NCBI GenBank assembly: GCA_000421065.1
Contig: ATWD01000001.1
Coordinates: 2,782,001 to 2,846,000 of the forward strand
Origin: Acidobacteriaceae bacterium TAA 166
GTDB lineage: Bacteria; Acidobacteriota; Terriglobia; Terriglobales; Acidobacteriaceae
Length of the DNA: 64,000 nucleotides
Reading direction: 5' to 3'
The notes beneath the pieces are model-generated. The model made no database searches, had not been told where the DNA came from, and saw only the letters and a program-made list of their open reading frames with translations. This document shows, in pieces, positions 43,053 through 50,957 of the stretch. Made by a program: the position numbers and the translations under genes. The number at the start of each line of letters is the position of its first letter. Position 1 is the stretch's first letter.

Positions 43053-43493
43053 CTAATGCCCGGAGTGGTAAGGATGCCCGGCCAGAATCGTGAAGGCGCG
43101 GTAGAGCTGTTCGGCGAGGACGAGAGCCGCTAGCTGATGGGGCAGAGTGATCGGACCAAAGGAGAGAAGAGAATTGGCGCGGCTTCGAGCTGCCTCCGAG
43201 AAGCCGTCTGCGGGTCCGATGCAGAGGATGATCTCCTGCTGGCCTCCGAGCTGTAACGTTCGAAGCTGCTCCGCGAACTGATCCGAGCTTAATTGTCTTC
43301 CCCTCTGGTCGAGGAGGATCAGGAAGTGCGAGCGCGGCCTACGATCCAGGGCAATCAGAAGTCGCTCCTCCGTGGGAAAGAGCCTCTCTTCGACCTGGGC
43401 GTAGGGCCGAATTCGATTCAGATAGGACGAGAGGAGGGGATTCCAGGCGGCATCCTGCTTTCCCCTTCCGGTTCTATAAAAAAACAGATTCAC
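43053..43493 (-). CDS. rlmH: 23S rRNA (pseudouridine(1915)-N3)-methyltransferase RlmH
   Basis: 146 residues. The SPOUT-fold knot is shown by FLILLDQRGRQLSSDQFAEQL, the SAM-binding EIILCIGPADGFSEAARSRANSLLSFGPITLPHQLAALVLAEQLYRAFTILAGHPYH ending in the family-diagnostic PYH. It methylates pseudouridine 1915 of helix 69 in assembled 70S ribosomes. In many genomes it is directly downstream of rsfS; here the TonB receptor gene lies between them on the other strand. Confidence 0.94.
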   Translation of the reverse strand: MNLFFYRTGRGKQDAAWNPLLSSYLNRIRPYAQVEERLFPTEERLLIALDRRPRSHFLILLDQRGRQLSSDQFAEQLRTLQLGGQQEIILCIGPADGFSEAARSRANSLLSFGPITLPHQLAALVLAEQLYRAFTILAGHPYHSGH

Positions 43494-43733
43494 ATTCTAT
43501 TCCTATGAGATTTTGTATGTAACTTTCATTTGGTGATCGCGAGAAATGTAAAAAGTAGAACTTTAGTGCTAGTTTAAGCTGGATAAATTGGTTACGTTCT
43601 GTGGCCACCGAATTGCTCTGTCATATAAAGAACCAAAAAATCTTCAGTTTGAGGAATGCCCCTTCATCCACAGCCGACCGCGGTTGAGAAGAGTGAAGGT
43701 TTCTACGGACACCCCGTCAGGAGTCGACCCGAT

Positions 43734-46700
43734 ATGTTGCGAACAGCAAAGCTTGTGTTCTTGTTGGCATTGGCTTTATTGCCTGTCTTGATGAAAGCTC
43801 AGGGTAATTTGTCTTCCATGTCCGGTGTGGTTACCGATCCGTCCGGCGCGATTCTGCCGGATGTCACCGTGGTTTTGACGGATACCAAGACGACCACGGC
43901 GTATACCGCAAAGACAGATCATGAGGGTGTTTATCGTATTGCCAATGTTGCTCCTGGACCGGGATACAAGGCGACCTTTACGCTGAATGGTTTCAGCACC
44001 TTCACCGCTGCCGATCTTTATCTACAGGTGGCGACGACGCGTACCCAGAATGTGACGTTGCAGCTCGGTTCGGCTTCGGACCAGATCGAGGTCTCGGGCG
44101 GAAGCTCCAACGTGACCCTGAACACGGTAGATGCGACCATTGGCAACAACTTCGACGTGAAGATGGTGAACGATCTTCCGGTGCAGGCGCGCAGCAATCC
44201 GCAGATCCTCTTCAATCTGCAGCCCGGTGTTACCGCCGGTGCCGTGACAGGAGCCCGCGCGGACCAGAATACGGTGACTCTGGATGGCCTGGATGTCAAC
44301 GATATCGCTGCCGGACAGGATTCCACGGATGGAGCCGGGACCTCGACCTTTCCGATCATAGGCGGCGCGCCGATCGATGCAGTTCAGGAGTTTCGCGGAA
44401 CGGTCGGAGGCCAGCGGGTCAATGGGGGCCCTGGCGGTGGCGGACAGTTTCAGATGGTGACGAAGAGCGGAACCAATCAGTTCCACGGCAACATCAATGA
44501 ATACCATCGCGATACGACGACGACGGCGAATGACTGGTTTCTCAACAATGCGGGCGTTGCGCGCCCCGCGTTGGTTCAGAACCAGTTCGGAGGAAACATC
44601 GGCGGTCCGATTCTCAAGGACAAGCTCTTCTTCTTTTTCAACTTTTACGATCAACGCATTGCAAAGTCCAGCGGTGTGCAGCGTATCGTGCCGCTTGATT
44701 CTTATCGCAATGGAAATGTGTCGTACATCAAGGCGGGATGCCCTGCCTCAAGCCGGAGCGATACGAATGGCGATTGCATCGGCACACTGACTCCCGATCA
44801 GGTTAAGGCGATTGACCCTGCGGGGATTGGCGTGAGCCCGGTGATTCAGCAGGTTTTCAATGACCGTTATCCGCGTGCGAACGATCTCTCCGGCGGAGAC
44901 GGAATCAACACCGGTTTGTTCCGGTTTACGTCGCCTACGCCGGACAATACGGTGAACTATGTAGGAAGGATCGACTATAACCTGACGAGTAGCCAGGCGG
45001 TATGGGGACGTTTCATCATTAATCGACGAAACGCCATCAATGCCACTCCGGAGTTCGCTGGCGATCCTGTTACCCATCCGTATGTCGATCGCAGCTACGC
45101 CTACGTGATTGGTCATACGTGGCAGATTGGCGGGAACAAGGTCAACTCTTTCCAGTATGGCGACACTATCGCGAAGCTGGATTTTCCCACGACCTTCAAT
45201 CCCGTCGGGATCAACGAGTACACCTTTGGAGCTCAGTCCACCGGCTCGCTTCTGGCCGGCGCTTATACGGTTCAGTCCTCGCAGAAGCGGCGGGTTCCGA
45301 ATCCGCAGTTTTCCGATATGTTCGATTGGACGATCGGAAAGCACCAGCTGATCTTTGGCGGAAGCTTCAAATTCCCGAAGACGAACAGCCTGCTCGTAAA
45401 CGATTTCAATACGGCTAGCCTTGGGTTGGGTGGCAATGTGTCTCAGCTCAACGCCGGTCTCCGTCCCGCGGATATCGGCTCCTCCAGCACGGCGCTTACT
45501 ACGTATGACAGCGCCTTCGCTTTGGCGCTTGGCCGCGTCGGCGAGATCGACAGTAGTTACAACTATAACGTTGACGGCAGTGTGCGGCAGCAGGGTAACG
45601 GCGCAGTTCGAGCTTACCGCTTCTATCAGACGGAAGCTTATATCGGCGACAACTGGAGAATTACTCCCAACCTGACCCTGGACTATGGCCTTCGCTATCA
45701 GTTTTACTCGGTCCCCTTCGAAGCCCAGGGATTCGAGTCGGTTCAGAATGTTGGATTCGATCAGTACTTTGGCGCCCGTATGGCACAGAGTGCATCTGGA
45801 GCCTCTGGCGATGGCGCGGTGCCGTTGATCTCTTACCAGCTTGGAGGCAAGGCAAATAACGGGCCGAGTATGTATTCGCCCAACTATAAGGACTTCGCTC
45901 CCCGGTTTGGCTTTACCTATAGCCCGAGCTGGGACAAGAAGACCGTCTTCAATGGCGGCGGCGGCATCATCTTCGATCGCACTGTGATCAATGCGGTTAA
46001 CTTTGTACAGGACCAGAGCTCCTATTTGTTCCAGAATTCCGCCAATCAGTTTTATGGAAGCGGAGGAATAAGAAACTCAATCATGACCGACCCGAGAGTA
46101 GGGGCGAACCTGTCGATTCCCGCGCCCCCGCCTGCTCCAGCCATCACCAAGCCGCTCGCTCCATTTCTGGATGGGACGACGCCTATTGGCCTTGCAACCG
46201 GGCAGTTCAACACCGCGATCGATCCGCATCTCAAGGATCCCTACTCCATCATCTATACCTTCGGCATGCAGCATGAGTTTCCTGAGAACTTTATCCTGAA
46301 GATGAATTACGTGGGTCGCCTTGGCCGACGCTTGCTTGCCCAGGCCGATGCCTCTCAGCTTCTGGATTTCCCGGATAAAAAGTCTGGACAGATGATGTCG
46401 TCTGCCTTTGCCAGCCTAACCCAGCAGGTTCGCGCGGGGGCCACGGGCTCCACGGTCACGGCGCAGCCGTGGTTCGAGAACGTGCTACCGGCTGGACTTG
46501 GAGCCGCCAACGGCGAGCCTAGTAACAGTGCGTACATGGTCGATGCTCTTGGATCCTACATCCAGCTTGGCGACTTTTCCGATTTCATCCAGCAGCTCTC
46601 CGCGGCCAATCTTCTATCCACCAATGTAGGCATGGCCGCGCAGTTCGCGGAGAACACCTTCTTTACCAATAAAGGTTCCTCGAACTACAACGGTGTTCTT

Positions 46701-47474
46701 GTGACGCTGACGAAGAATACTTCGCATGGCCTGCAGTTCGACGTGAACTATACGTGGTCTCACTCGATCGATAACGTCTCGGTCGTTGCAAATACGATCG
46801 CATCGAACAATGGAGCGGGATTCCTTTGCGATGCGAGGAATAATCGAATCTGCCGTGGCAACTCCGACTTCGATATTGCCCATAACATCAACGCGAACTT
46901 CCTCTATGACCTTCCCTTTGGCCGGGGACGAAGCTTTGGCGCGACCATGCCGTTGTGGCTGGACGAGCTTGTCGGCGGATGGCAGGTCTCGGGAATTCCG
47001 CAGTGGCGCAGCGGTCTTGCTTTCTCCTCTCACAGCAGCGCGTTTGTGATGGGATATGCCAACGATGCTCCGGCGATCTTCAATGGAGATCGGGGTGCAG
47101 TGAATGCCAAAGCGCACAAGACAGCGAACGGGCAGCTGCAGATGTTTGCCGATCCCGATCGGGCTGCCGCATCCTTCACCGGACCGGTTGGGTTTACGAT
47201 CGGAAGCCGTAATAATATGCGAGGACCGACGGCCCTGACGTTCGATGCGGGGCTGGCGAAGACCTTCTCCATCACTCCGGAGAGGGTCAAGCTGCAGTTC
47301 CGCGGTGATTTCTTCAACGTGCTCAACCACCCGGTCTTCAATCTTCCCGGTTCGGGTACAGGATCGAGCTCCGCGAACTACAGCTACTACAGCGGCAGCT
47401 TTGGGGTGATCACCTCGACGATCGCGTCGGTTGGACCTCGCGTGGGACAGTTCTCGCTCCGGCTTTCGTTCTAG
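43734..47474 (+). CDS. TonB-dependent receptor, Oar-like, with N-terminal carboxypeptidase-regulatory domain
   Basis: 1246 residues from the ATG at 43734 (MLRTAKLVFLLALALLPVLM, signal peptide). Residues ~25-110 are a carboxypeptidase-regulatory-like beta sandwich (MSGVVTDPSGAILPDVTVVL...GVYRIANVAPG). The plug follows (~115-240, with NDLPVQARSNPQILFNLQPGV and VTLDGLDVNDI), then a large barrel with many aromatic strands, ending GPRVGQFSLRLSF with the C-terminal Phe for BAM recognition. Such proteins, numerous in Acidobacteriota, import large ligands such as oligosaccharides. Ribosome site AGGAG is about 10 bases upstream. Confidence 0.92.
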   Translation: MLRTAKLVFLLALALLPVLMKAQGNLSSMSGVVTDPSGAILPDVTVVLTDTKTTTAYTAKTDHEGVYRIANVAPGPGYKATFTLNGFSTFTAADLYLQVATTRTQNVTLQLGSASDQIEVSGGSSNVTLNTVDATIGNNFDVKMVNDLPVQARSNPQILFNLQPGVTAGAVTGARADQNTVTLDGLDVNDIAAGQDSTDGAGTSTFPIIGGAPIDAVQEFRGTVGGQRVNGGPGGGGQFQMVTKSGTNQFHGNINEYHRDTTTTANDWFLNNAGVARPALVQNQFGGNIGGPILKDKLFFFFNFYDQRIAKSSGVQRIVPLDSYRNGNVSYIKAGCPASSRSDTNGDCIGTLTPDQVKAIDPAGIGVSPVIQQVFNDRYPRANDLSGGDGINTGLFRFTSPTPDNTVNYVGRIDYNLTSSQAVWGRFIINRRNAINATPEFAGDPVTHPYVDRSYAYVIGHTWQIGGNKVNSFQYGDTIAKLDFPTTFNPVGINEYTFGAQSTGSLLAGAYTVQSSQKRRVPNPQFSDMFDWTIGKHQLIFGGSFKFPKTNSLLVNDFNTASLGLGGNVSQLNAGLRPADIGSSSTALTTYDSAFALALGRVGEIDSSYNYNVDGSVRQQGNGAVRAYRFYQTEAYIGDNWRITPNLTLDYGLRYQFYSVPFEAQGFESVQNVGFDQYFGARMAQSASGASGDGAVPLISYQLGGKANNGPSMYSPNYKDFAPRFGFTYSPSWDKKTVFNGGGGIIFDRTVINAVNFVQDQSSYLFQNSANQFYGSGGIRNSIMTDPRVGANLSIPAPPPAPAITKPLAPFLDGTTPIGLATGQFNTAIDPHLKDPYSIIYTFGMQHEFPENFILKMNYVGRLGRRLLAQADASQLLDFPDKKSGQMMSSAFASLTQQVRAGATGSTVTAQPWFENVLPAGLGAANGEPSNSAYMVDALGSYIQLGDFSDFIQQLSAANLLSTNVGMAAQFAENTFFTNKGSSNYNGVLVTLTKNTSHGLQFDVNYTWSHSIDNVSVVANTIASNNGAGFLCDARNNRICRGNSDFDIAHNINANFLYDLPFGRGRSFGATMPLWLDELVGGWQVSGIPQWRSGLAFSSHSSAFVMGYANDAPAIFNGDRGAVNAKAHKTANGQLQMFADPDRAAASFTGPVGFTIGSRNNMRGPTALTFDAGLAKTFSITPERVKLQFRGDFFNVLNHPVFNLPGSGTGSSSANYSYYSGSFGVITSTIASVGPRVGQFSLRLSF

Positions 47475-47488
47475 ACTGAATTACAAGT

Positions 47489-47526
47489 AAAAAGGGAGGG
47501 AGCCTTTGAGGCCCCCTCCCTTTTTT
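47489..47526. terminator. Strong bidirectional intrinsic terminator
   Basis: AAAAAGGGAGGGAGCCT, TTG loop, AGGCCCCCTCCCTTTTTT: a GC-rich stem flanked by A and T runs. It lies between the converging TonB receptor and rsfS genes and can serve both. Confidence 0.85.
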
Positions 47527-47552
47527 GTATCCTTCCATTCTTCCATCAAAGA

Positions 47553-48140
47553 CTACTTCGTCGTCTTCTTCGAGGCCACTTTCTTTGAAGCAGTCTTCTT
47601 TGAGGGTTTGCCGACTGCATTTGCGGTGGCTTTCGCACCTTTCCTGGCCGGGGACTTTGCCGCAGTCTTCTTCGCGGCTTTTTTTGCCGGAGTCGCTGCG
47701 GCTTTGGTTGACTTCGTGGCCGGGGCCTTCTTGGCGGCGGATCTGCGGGTGGCGGCGATCTGGTTCTTGATCTCGGCGTCGATGTCTTCGACCGAGAGCG
47801 TGGTGGCGGACTTGCGCAGCCGTTCGAGGCCGTAGAAGGCTCGCTTCTCGGGGGAGAAGATGTGGATGATGAAGTCGACATAGTCCATCAGGATCCACTC
47901 GGACTGGCGGCGGCCTTCGACGGAGTTCGCGTAGAGGTTGAACTCGCGTTTGAGGCGAAGCTCGATCTCATCGGAGATGGCGAGGTTCTGGCGGTCGTTG
48001 GTTCCGTTGCAGATCAGGAAGTAATCGGCCAGGCCGCTCTCGGAGGGATCGAGGGCGAGGATGCGGATCTCTTCCGCCTTCTTGTCTTCTGCGGCGGCGG
48101 CGGCGGCAAGCAAGTGCTGATTGCTTTCAATCGAGGGCAT
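47553..48140 (-). CDS. rsfS: Ribosome silencing factor RsfS with a histone-H1-like Lys/Ala-rich tail
   Basis: 195 residues with an AAGGAG site. Residues 5-115 are the RsfS core: AAAEDKKAEEIRILALDPSESGLADYFLICNGTNDRQNLAISDEI and EGRRQSEWILMDYVDFIIHIFSPEKRAFYGLERL. The factor binds ribosomal protein uL14 and blocks subunit joining. From about residue 130 the chain turns into a ~65-residue tail of AKK, PAKK and TAAK units resembling bacterial histone-H1-like proteins, about twice the normal length of the family. The tail probably binds nucleic acid. Confidence 0.9.
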   Translation of the reverse strand: MPSIESNQHLLAAAAAAEDKKAEEIRILALDPSESGLADYFLICNGTNDRQNLAISDEIELRLKREFNLYANSVEGRRQSEWILMDYVDFIIHIFSPEKRAFYGLERLRKSATTLSVEDIDAEIKNQIAATRRSAAKKAPATKSTKAAATPAKKAAKKTAAKSPARKGAKATANAVGKPSKKTASKKVASKKTTK

Positions 48141-48275
48141 GCGGCTCCTTGGGAATTATGGTAGCCGGTTTGGGGGCGTAGATGCCAGCTGGATGTAGGC
48201 GCTGATGAGAATACGGCTGCGCTCCCAGAGAGACTTTGGCGTTGGGGTGGTTCGGCTCCTCATCGCTGGGTGGAG

Positions 48276-48386
48276 GACAGGCGCTGCCGGTATACGCGTC
48301 ACGAAGTGATCGCTCGTACCGGGGCCCCACAAACAGGTCTTCGTTTGTGGGGTGGCCGAGCGCAGTGGGCCCGGCCGGCAGGCCAG
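48276..48386. repeat. Copy I of the dispersed element (variant, half copy with extra hairpin)
   Basis: A terminus GACAGGCGCTGCC is joined directly to GGTATACGCGTCACGAAGTG, then the same CCCCACAAAC / GTTTGTGGGG hairpin as in copy H, and ends GGCCCGGCCGGCAGGCCA. The centre and left arm are deleted. It lies in the divergent gap between rsfS and the hydrolase gene. Confidence 0.88.
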
Positions 48387-48504
48387 GATCTTTCCTTCCA
48401 AAATCGCAGATTCGAACTTGTCGATACGCCCTGGGTGACTCTATGCCGCTCCCAGAGGAAGGGATGGGAATGTGCGGCGTATAGGATGTCTGGGGGGCTT
48501 CGAG

Positions 48505-49365
48505 ATGATGGTTATCGCAGCTGTGGCTTTGGCTGGATGGATGCTCGGTGGTACCGCTGTTGTCTTTGCCCAGACGGCGAGTTCTGCGGCAGCTCCGGGC
48601 GCTTTTGTTGAAGTCGATGGGGCGCGGCTGCACTACGAGGAGTGCGGCGGCGGGGCGAAGGCGGTGCTGCTGCTGCACGACGGCGTGGTGAACTCGGCGG
48701 TGTGGGACGATGTCTGGCCTGCGCTGTGCAAGCGGTTCCATGCGATTCGTTATGACCGGCGCGGATATGGACGCTCGACCGCGACGACGAAGCCTTACTA
48801 CGAGGCCGACGATGTTGCGGTGCTGCTGCGGGATCGCAAGGTCTCGCAGGCGGCGCTGGTGGGAAGCTCGCATGGCGGGAATGTTGCGATGCAGTTTGCG
48901 CTGCGGTATCCGGCGGAGGTGAGCGACCTGGTGCTGACGGGGCCGGAGGCGGAGGGCTTTCCTTACTCCGAACACTTCATCCTGAGCCAGATCGCCTTTC
49001 AGGAGGCGAAGGACAAGATTGAAGTGCGGGTGCAAAGCACGTACTTCATTCTGCCGGGCCATGATGCTGCTCGCGAACACCTGCGTAGGCTGATGACGGC
49101 CTCGCCGCAGGATCACCGGCACAACGATATGCCCTTGCCGGAGAAGCCGGTCTTTCCTTATGTGAAGGAGATTCGGGTGCCTGTGCTGATCCTGACGGGG
49201 TCGGGGGATATTGCGGATAACCAGGCTGTGGCGGGGGCGCTGGTGATGGCGATTCCCGGAGCGATGCGCGTGGTGGTTCCGGAGACCGGGCACCTGATGT
49301 ATCTGGAGAAGCCGGAGCTGTTTGCTTCGATAGTGACGGAGTTTTTAGAGGGGCATGGATTTTGA
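48505..49365 (+). CDS. Exported alpha/beta hydrolase
   Basis: About 286 residues from ATG 48505; GTG 48472 is a longer option. A signal peptide covers residues 1-22 (AVALAGWMLGGTAVVFAQ). The fold is typical: LLLHDGVVNSAVWDDVWPAL, YDRRGYGRS, nucleophile elbow GSSHGG with Ser122, LILTGSGDIADN (acid) and ETGHLMYLEKPE (His). It resembles proline-iminopeptidase or haloalkane-dehalogenase-like small hydrolases; the substrate is unknown. Periplasmic. Confidence 0.85.
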   Translation: MMVIAAVALAGWMLGGTAVVFAQTASSAAAPGAFVEVDGARLHYEECGGGAKAVLLLHDGVVNSAVWDDVWPALCKRFHAIRYDRRGYGRSTATTKPYYEADDVAVLLRDRKVSQAALVGSSHGGNVAMQFALRYPAEVSDLVLTGPEAEGFPYSEHFILSQIAFQEAKDKIEVRVQSTYFILPGHDAAREHLRRLMTASPQDHRHNDMPLPEKPVFPYVKEIRVPVLILTGSGDIADNQAVAGALVMAIPGAMRVVVPETGHLMYLEKPELFASIVTEFLEGHGF

Positions 49366-49396
49366 TTGGGCTGGGGTTCGAGGGTATCCAAGACGG

Positions 49397-49580
49397 TGGT
49401 GGCCTGCGGGCGGGTCCATCGCGCGATCTTTCGCGGGCGGTGGGTGAGCCTTCGGCGTGGTGCTCTCGTCGGCGCTACAAAAATGTTTGGGCCGATCGGC
49501 GGGAGCCCTGGGCGAAGCCGGTATATGCGTCACGAAGGGATAGCCGCCCGCGCAGGGCACCCTAGCGGCAGCGTCTGTCC
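49397..49580. repeat. Copy J of the dispersed multi-hairpin element (diverged)
   Basis: GTGGCCTGCGGGCGGGTCCA opens it and CTAGCGGCAGCGTCTGTCC closes it. Arms are mutated (GATCTTTCGCGGG; GTCACGAAGGGATAGC) but the centre CTCGTCGGCGCTACAAAAAT and CGATCGGCGGGAG remain. It is the most decayed long copy, in the convergent gap before trxC. Confidence 0.75.
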
Positions 49581-49665
49581 GATCCCTGAAGGATTGTTGG
49601 TCGATGCCTCCACGGGAGGTGATCTTAGACAAGCGAGCGATTCAGTCGCCAGTGCTGAAGGGCGA

Positions 49666-50103
49666 TCAGCCGTTGCGGGCGGCTTCGAGCCAGGACTCCA
49701 TCTGCTGGTGGCCGACGACGCCGGCCTGCTGGGAGACGAGGCGGCCGGTATGGAAGACGGCGAAGTTGGGGATGCCGCGCACGTTGTAACGGGCGGCGAG
49801 CTGGGGGCTCTGCTCGGTATCGACCTTGAGGACGAGGGCGCGGCCCTGGGTGTCGGCGGCGGTGCGGACGACCTCGGGGGCGGCCATGTGGCAGGGACCG
49901 CACCAGTCGGCCCAGAAGTCGACCAGGATGGGGACGCGGGCGTTCTGGAGGATCTCGTCGAAGAGCGCGGTGTCGGCGGCGATGGGCTCAGCGACGGGCG
50001 GAAGATCGTTTTTGCAGTGGCCGCAGCGGCCGGTGTCGGCGAGGTGACGGGCGGGGATGCGGTTCTTCTGGCCGCAGTGCGGGCAGCTTCGGATCAGGGG
50101 CAT
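49666..50103 (-). CDS. trxC: Thioredoxin TrxC (thioredoxin 2) with zinc-binding N-terminus
   Basis: 145 residues. Cys7, Cys10, Cys27 and Cys30 (CPHC and CGHC) form the zinc ribbon that distinguishes TrxC, followed by a thioredoxin domain with active site WCGPC at 67-71 and the cis-proline block GIPNFAVF. It reduces disulfides in cytoplasmic proteins, typically under oxidative stress, and could supply reductant for MsrA-type enzymes in the cytoplasm. Confidence 0.94.
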   Translation of the reverse strand: MPLIRSCPHCGQKNRIPARHLADTGRCGHCKNDLPPVAEPIAADTALFDEILQNARVPILVDFWADWCGPCHMAAPEVVRTAADTQGRALVLKVDTEQSPQLAARYNVRGIPNFAVFHTGRLVSQQAGVVGHQQMESWLEAARNG

Positions 50104-50200
50104 CGTCTCTTCTCCCGTGGGATTGGATGCGGAGCGTGGCGGGAAAGGTACAACAAGCGGGGCATCGTGGTGTTCGGCCCTTCCCTGCGATGATAGATGT

Positions 50201-50944
50201 ATGCCACTATTTTATCTTCGCGGGCTGACAGGAAGCCGACGCACGGAGCAGGCGAACCGCCATCTGGCGCGCTATCTCGCCTGCATCGCGGGCGCGGCCA
50301 ATGCGGGAGGGTTTCTGGCGGTGCGGCAGTACACGTCGCACATGTCGGGCATTGTCTCAGCCATGGCGGATGATCTGGCGGTAGGGAGCGTGCTGCTGGC
50401 GCTGAATGGCCTGGCGGCGGTGATGTCGTTTCTGATGGGAGCGTTTCTAACGACACTGTTTGTGCGCTGGGCGAGGGAGCGCAGGCTGGAGAGCGAGTAT
50501 GCCCTCCCTTTGGTGCTGGAGGCTGTGTTGCTGGTGATCTTCGGCGTGACCGGCCGCGTCTTTAGCGGAGGTTATCTGTTGGGCACGGTGATGCTGCTGT
50601 GCTTCACGATGGGGCTGCAGAACGCGATCATCACGAAGATCTCGGATGCGGTGATCCGGACGACGCACCTGACGGGCATGGTGACCGATATCGGGATTGC
50701 GCTGGGGAGGATGGCATACCGGATTCCGGGAGAGAGCGCGGGCAACGGCCTGCATCCGGAGATGGACCGGCTGCGCCTGCTGGGCTCGCTGATCGCGCTG
50801 TTCTTTGTGGGCGGCGTGGTGGGGGCGGTGGGGTTCAAGCACGCCGGGTTTTTGTTTACGCTGCCGCTGGCCGCAGTGGTGCTGTTGCTGGCGGCGATGC
50901 CGGTGCTGGACGATGTGCTCGGGGTGTTGCGGGATACGGCGTAA
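50201..50944 (+). CDS. YoaK/DUF1275-family membrane protein
   Basis: 247 residues from the ATG at 50201; the open frame upstream overlaps the trxC promoter and is unlikely. Six to seven helices. Family landmarks: IAGAANAGGFLAVRQYTSHMSGIVSAMADDLAVG and CFTMGLQNAIITKISDAVIRTTHLTGMVTDIGIALGR, the diagnostic central block. Transport function is suspected in the family but not established. Confidence 0.88.
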   Translation: MPLFYLRGLTGSRRTEQANRHLARYLACIAGAANAGGFLAVRQYTSHMSGIVSAMADDLAVGSVLLALNGLAAVMSFLMGAFLTTLFVRWARERRLESEYALPLVLEAVLLVIFGVTGRVFSGGYLLGTVMLLCFTMGLQNAIITKISDAVIRTTHLTGMVTDIGIALGRMAYRIPGESAGNGLHPEMDRLRLLGSLIALFFVGGVVGAVGFKHAGFLFTLPLAAVVLLLAAMPVLDDVLGVLRDTA

Positions 50945-50957
50945 GGCAGCGCCTTTC

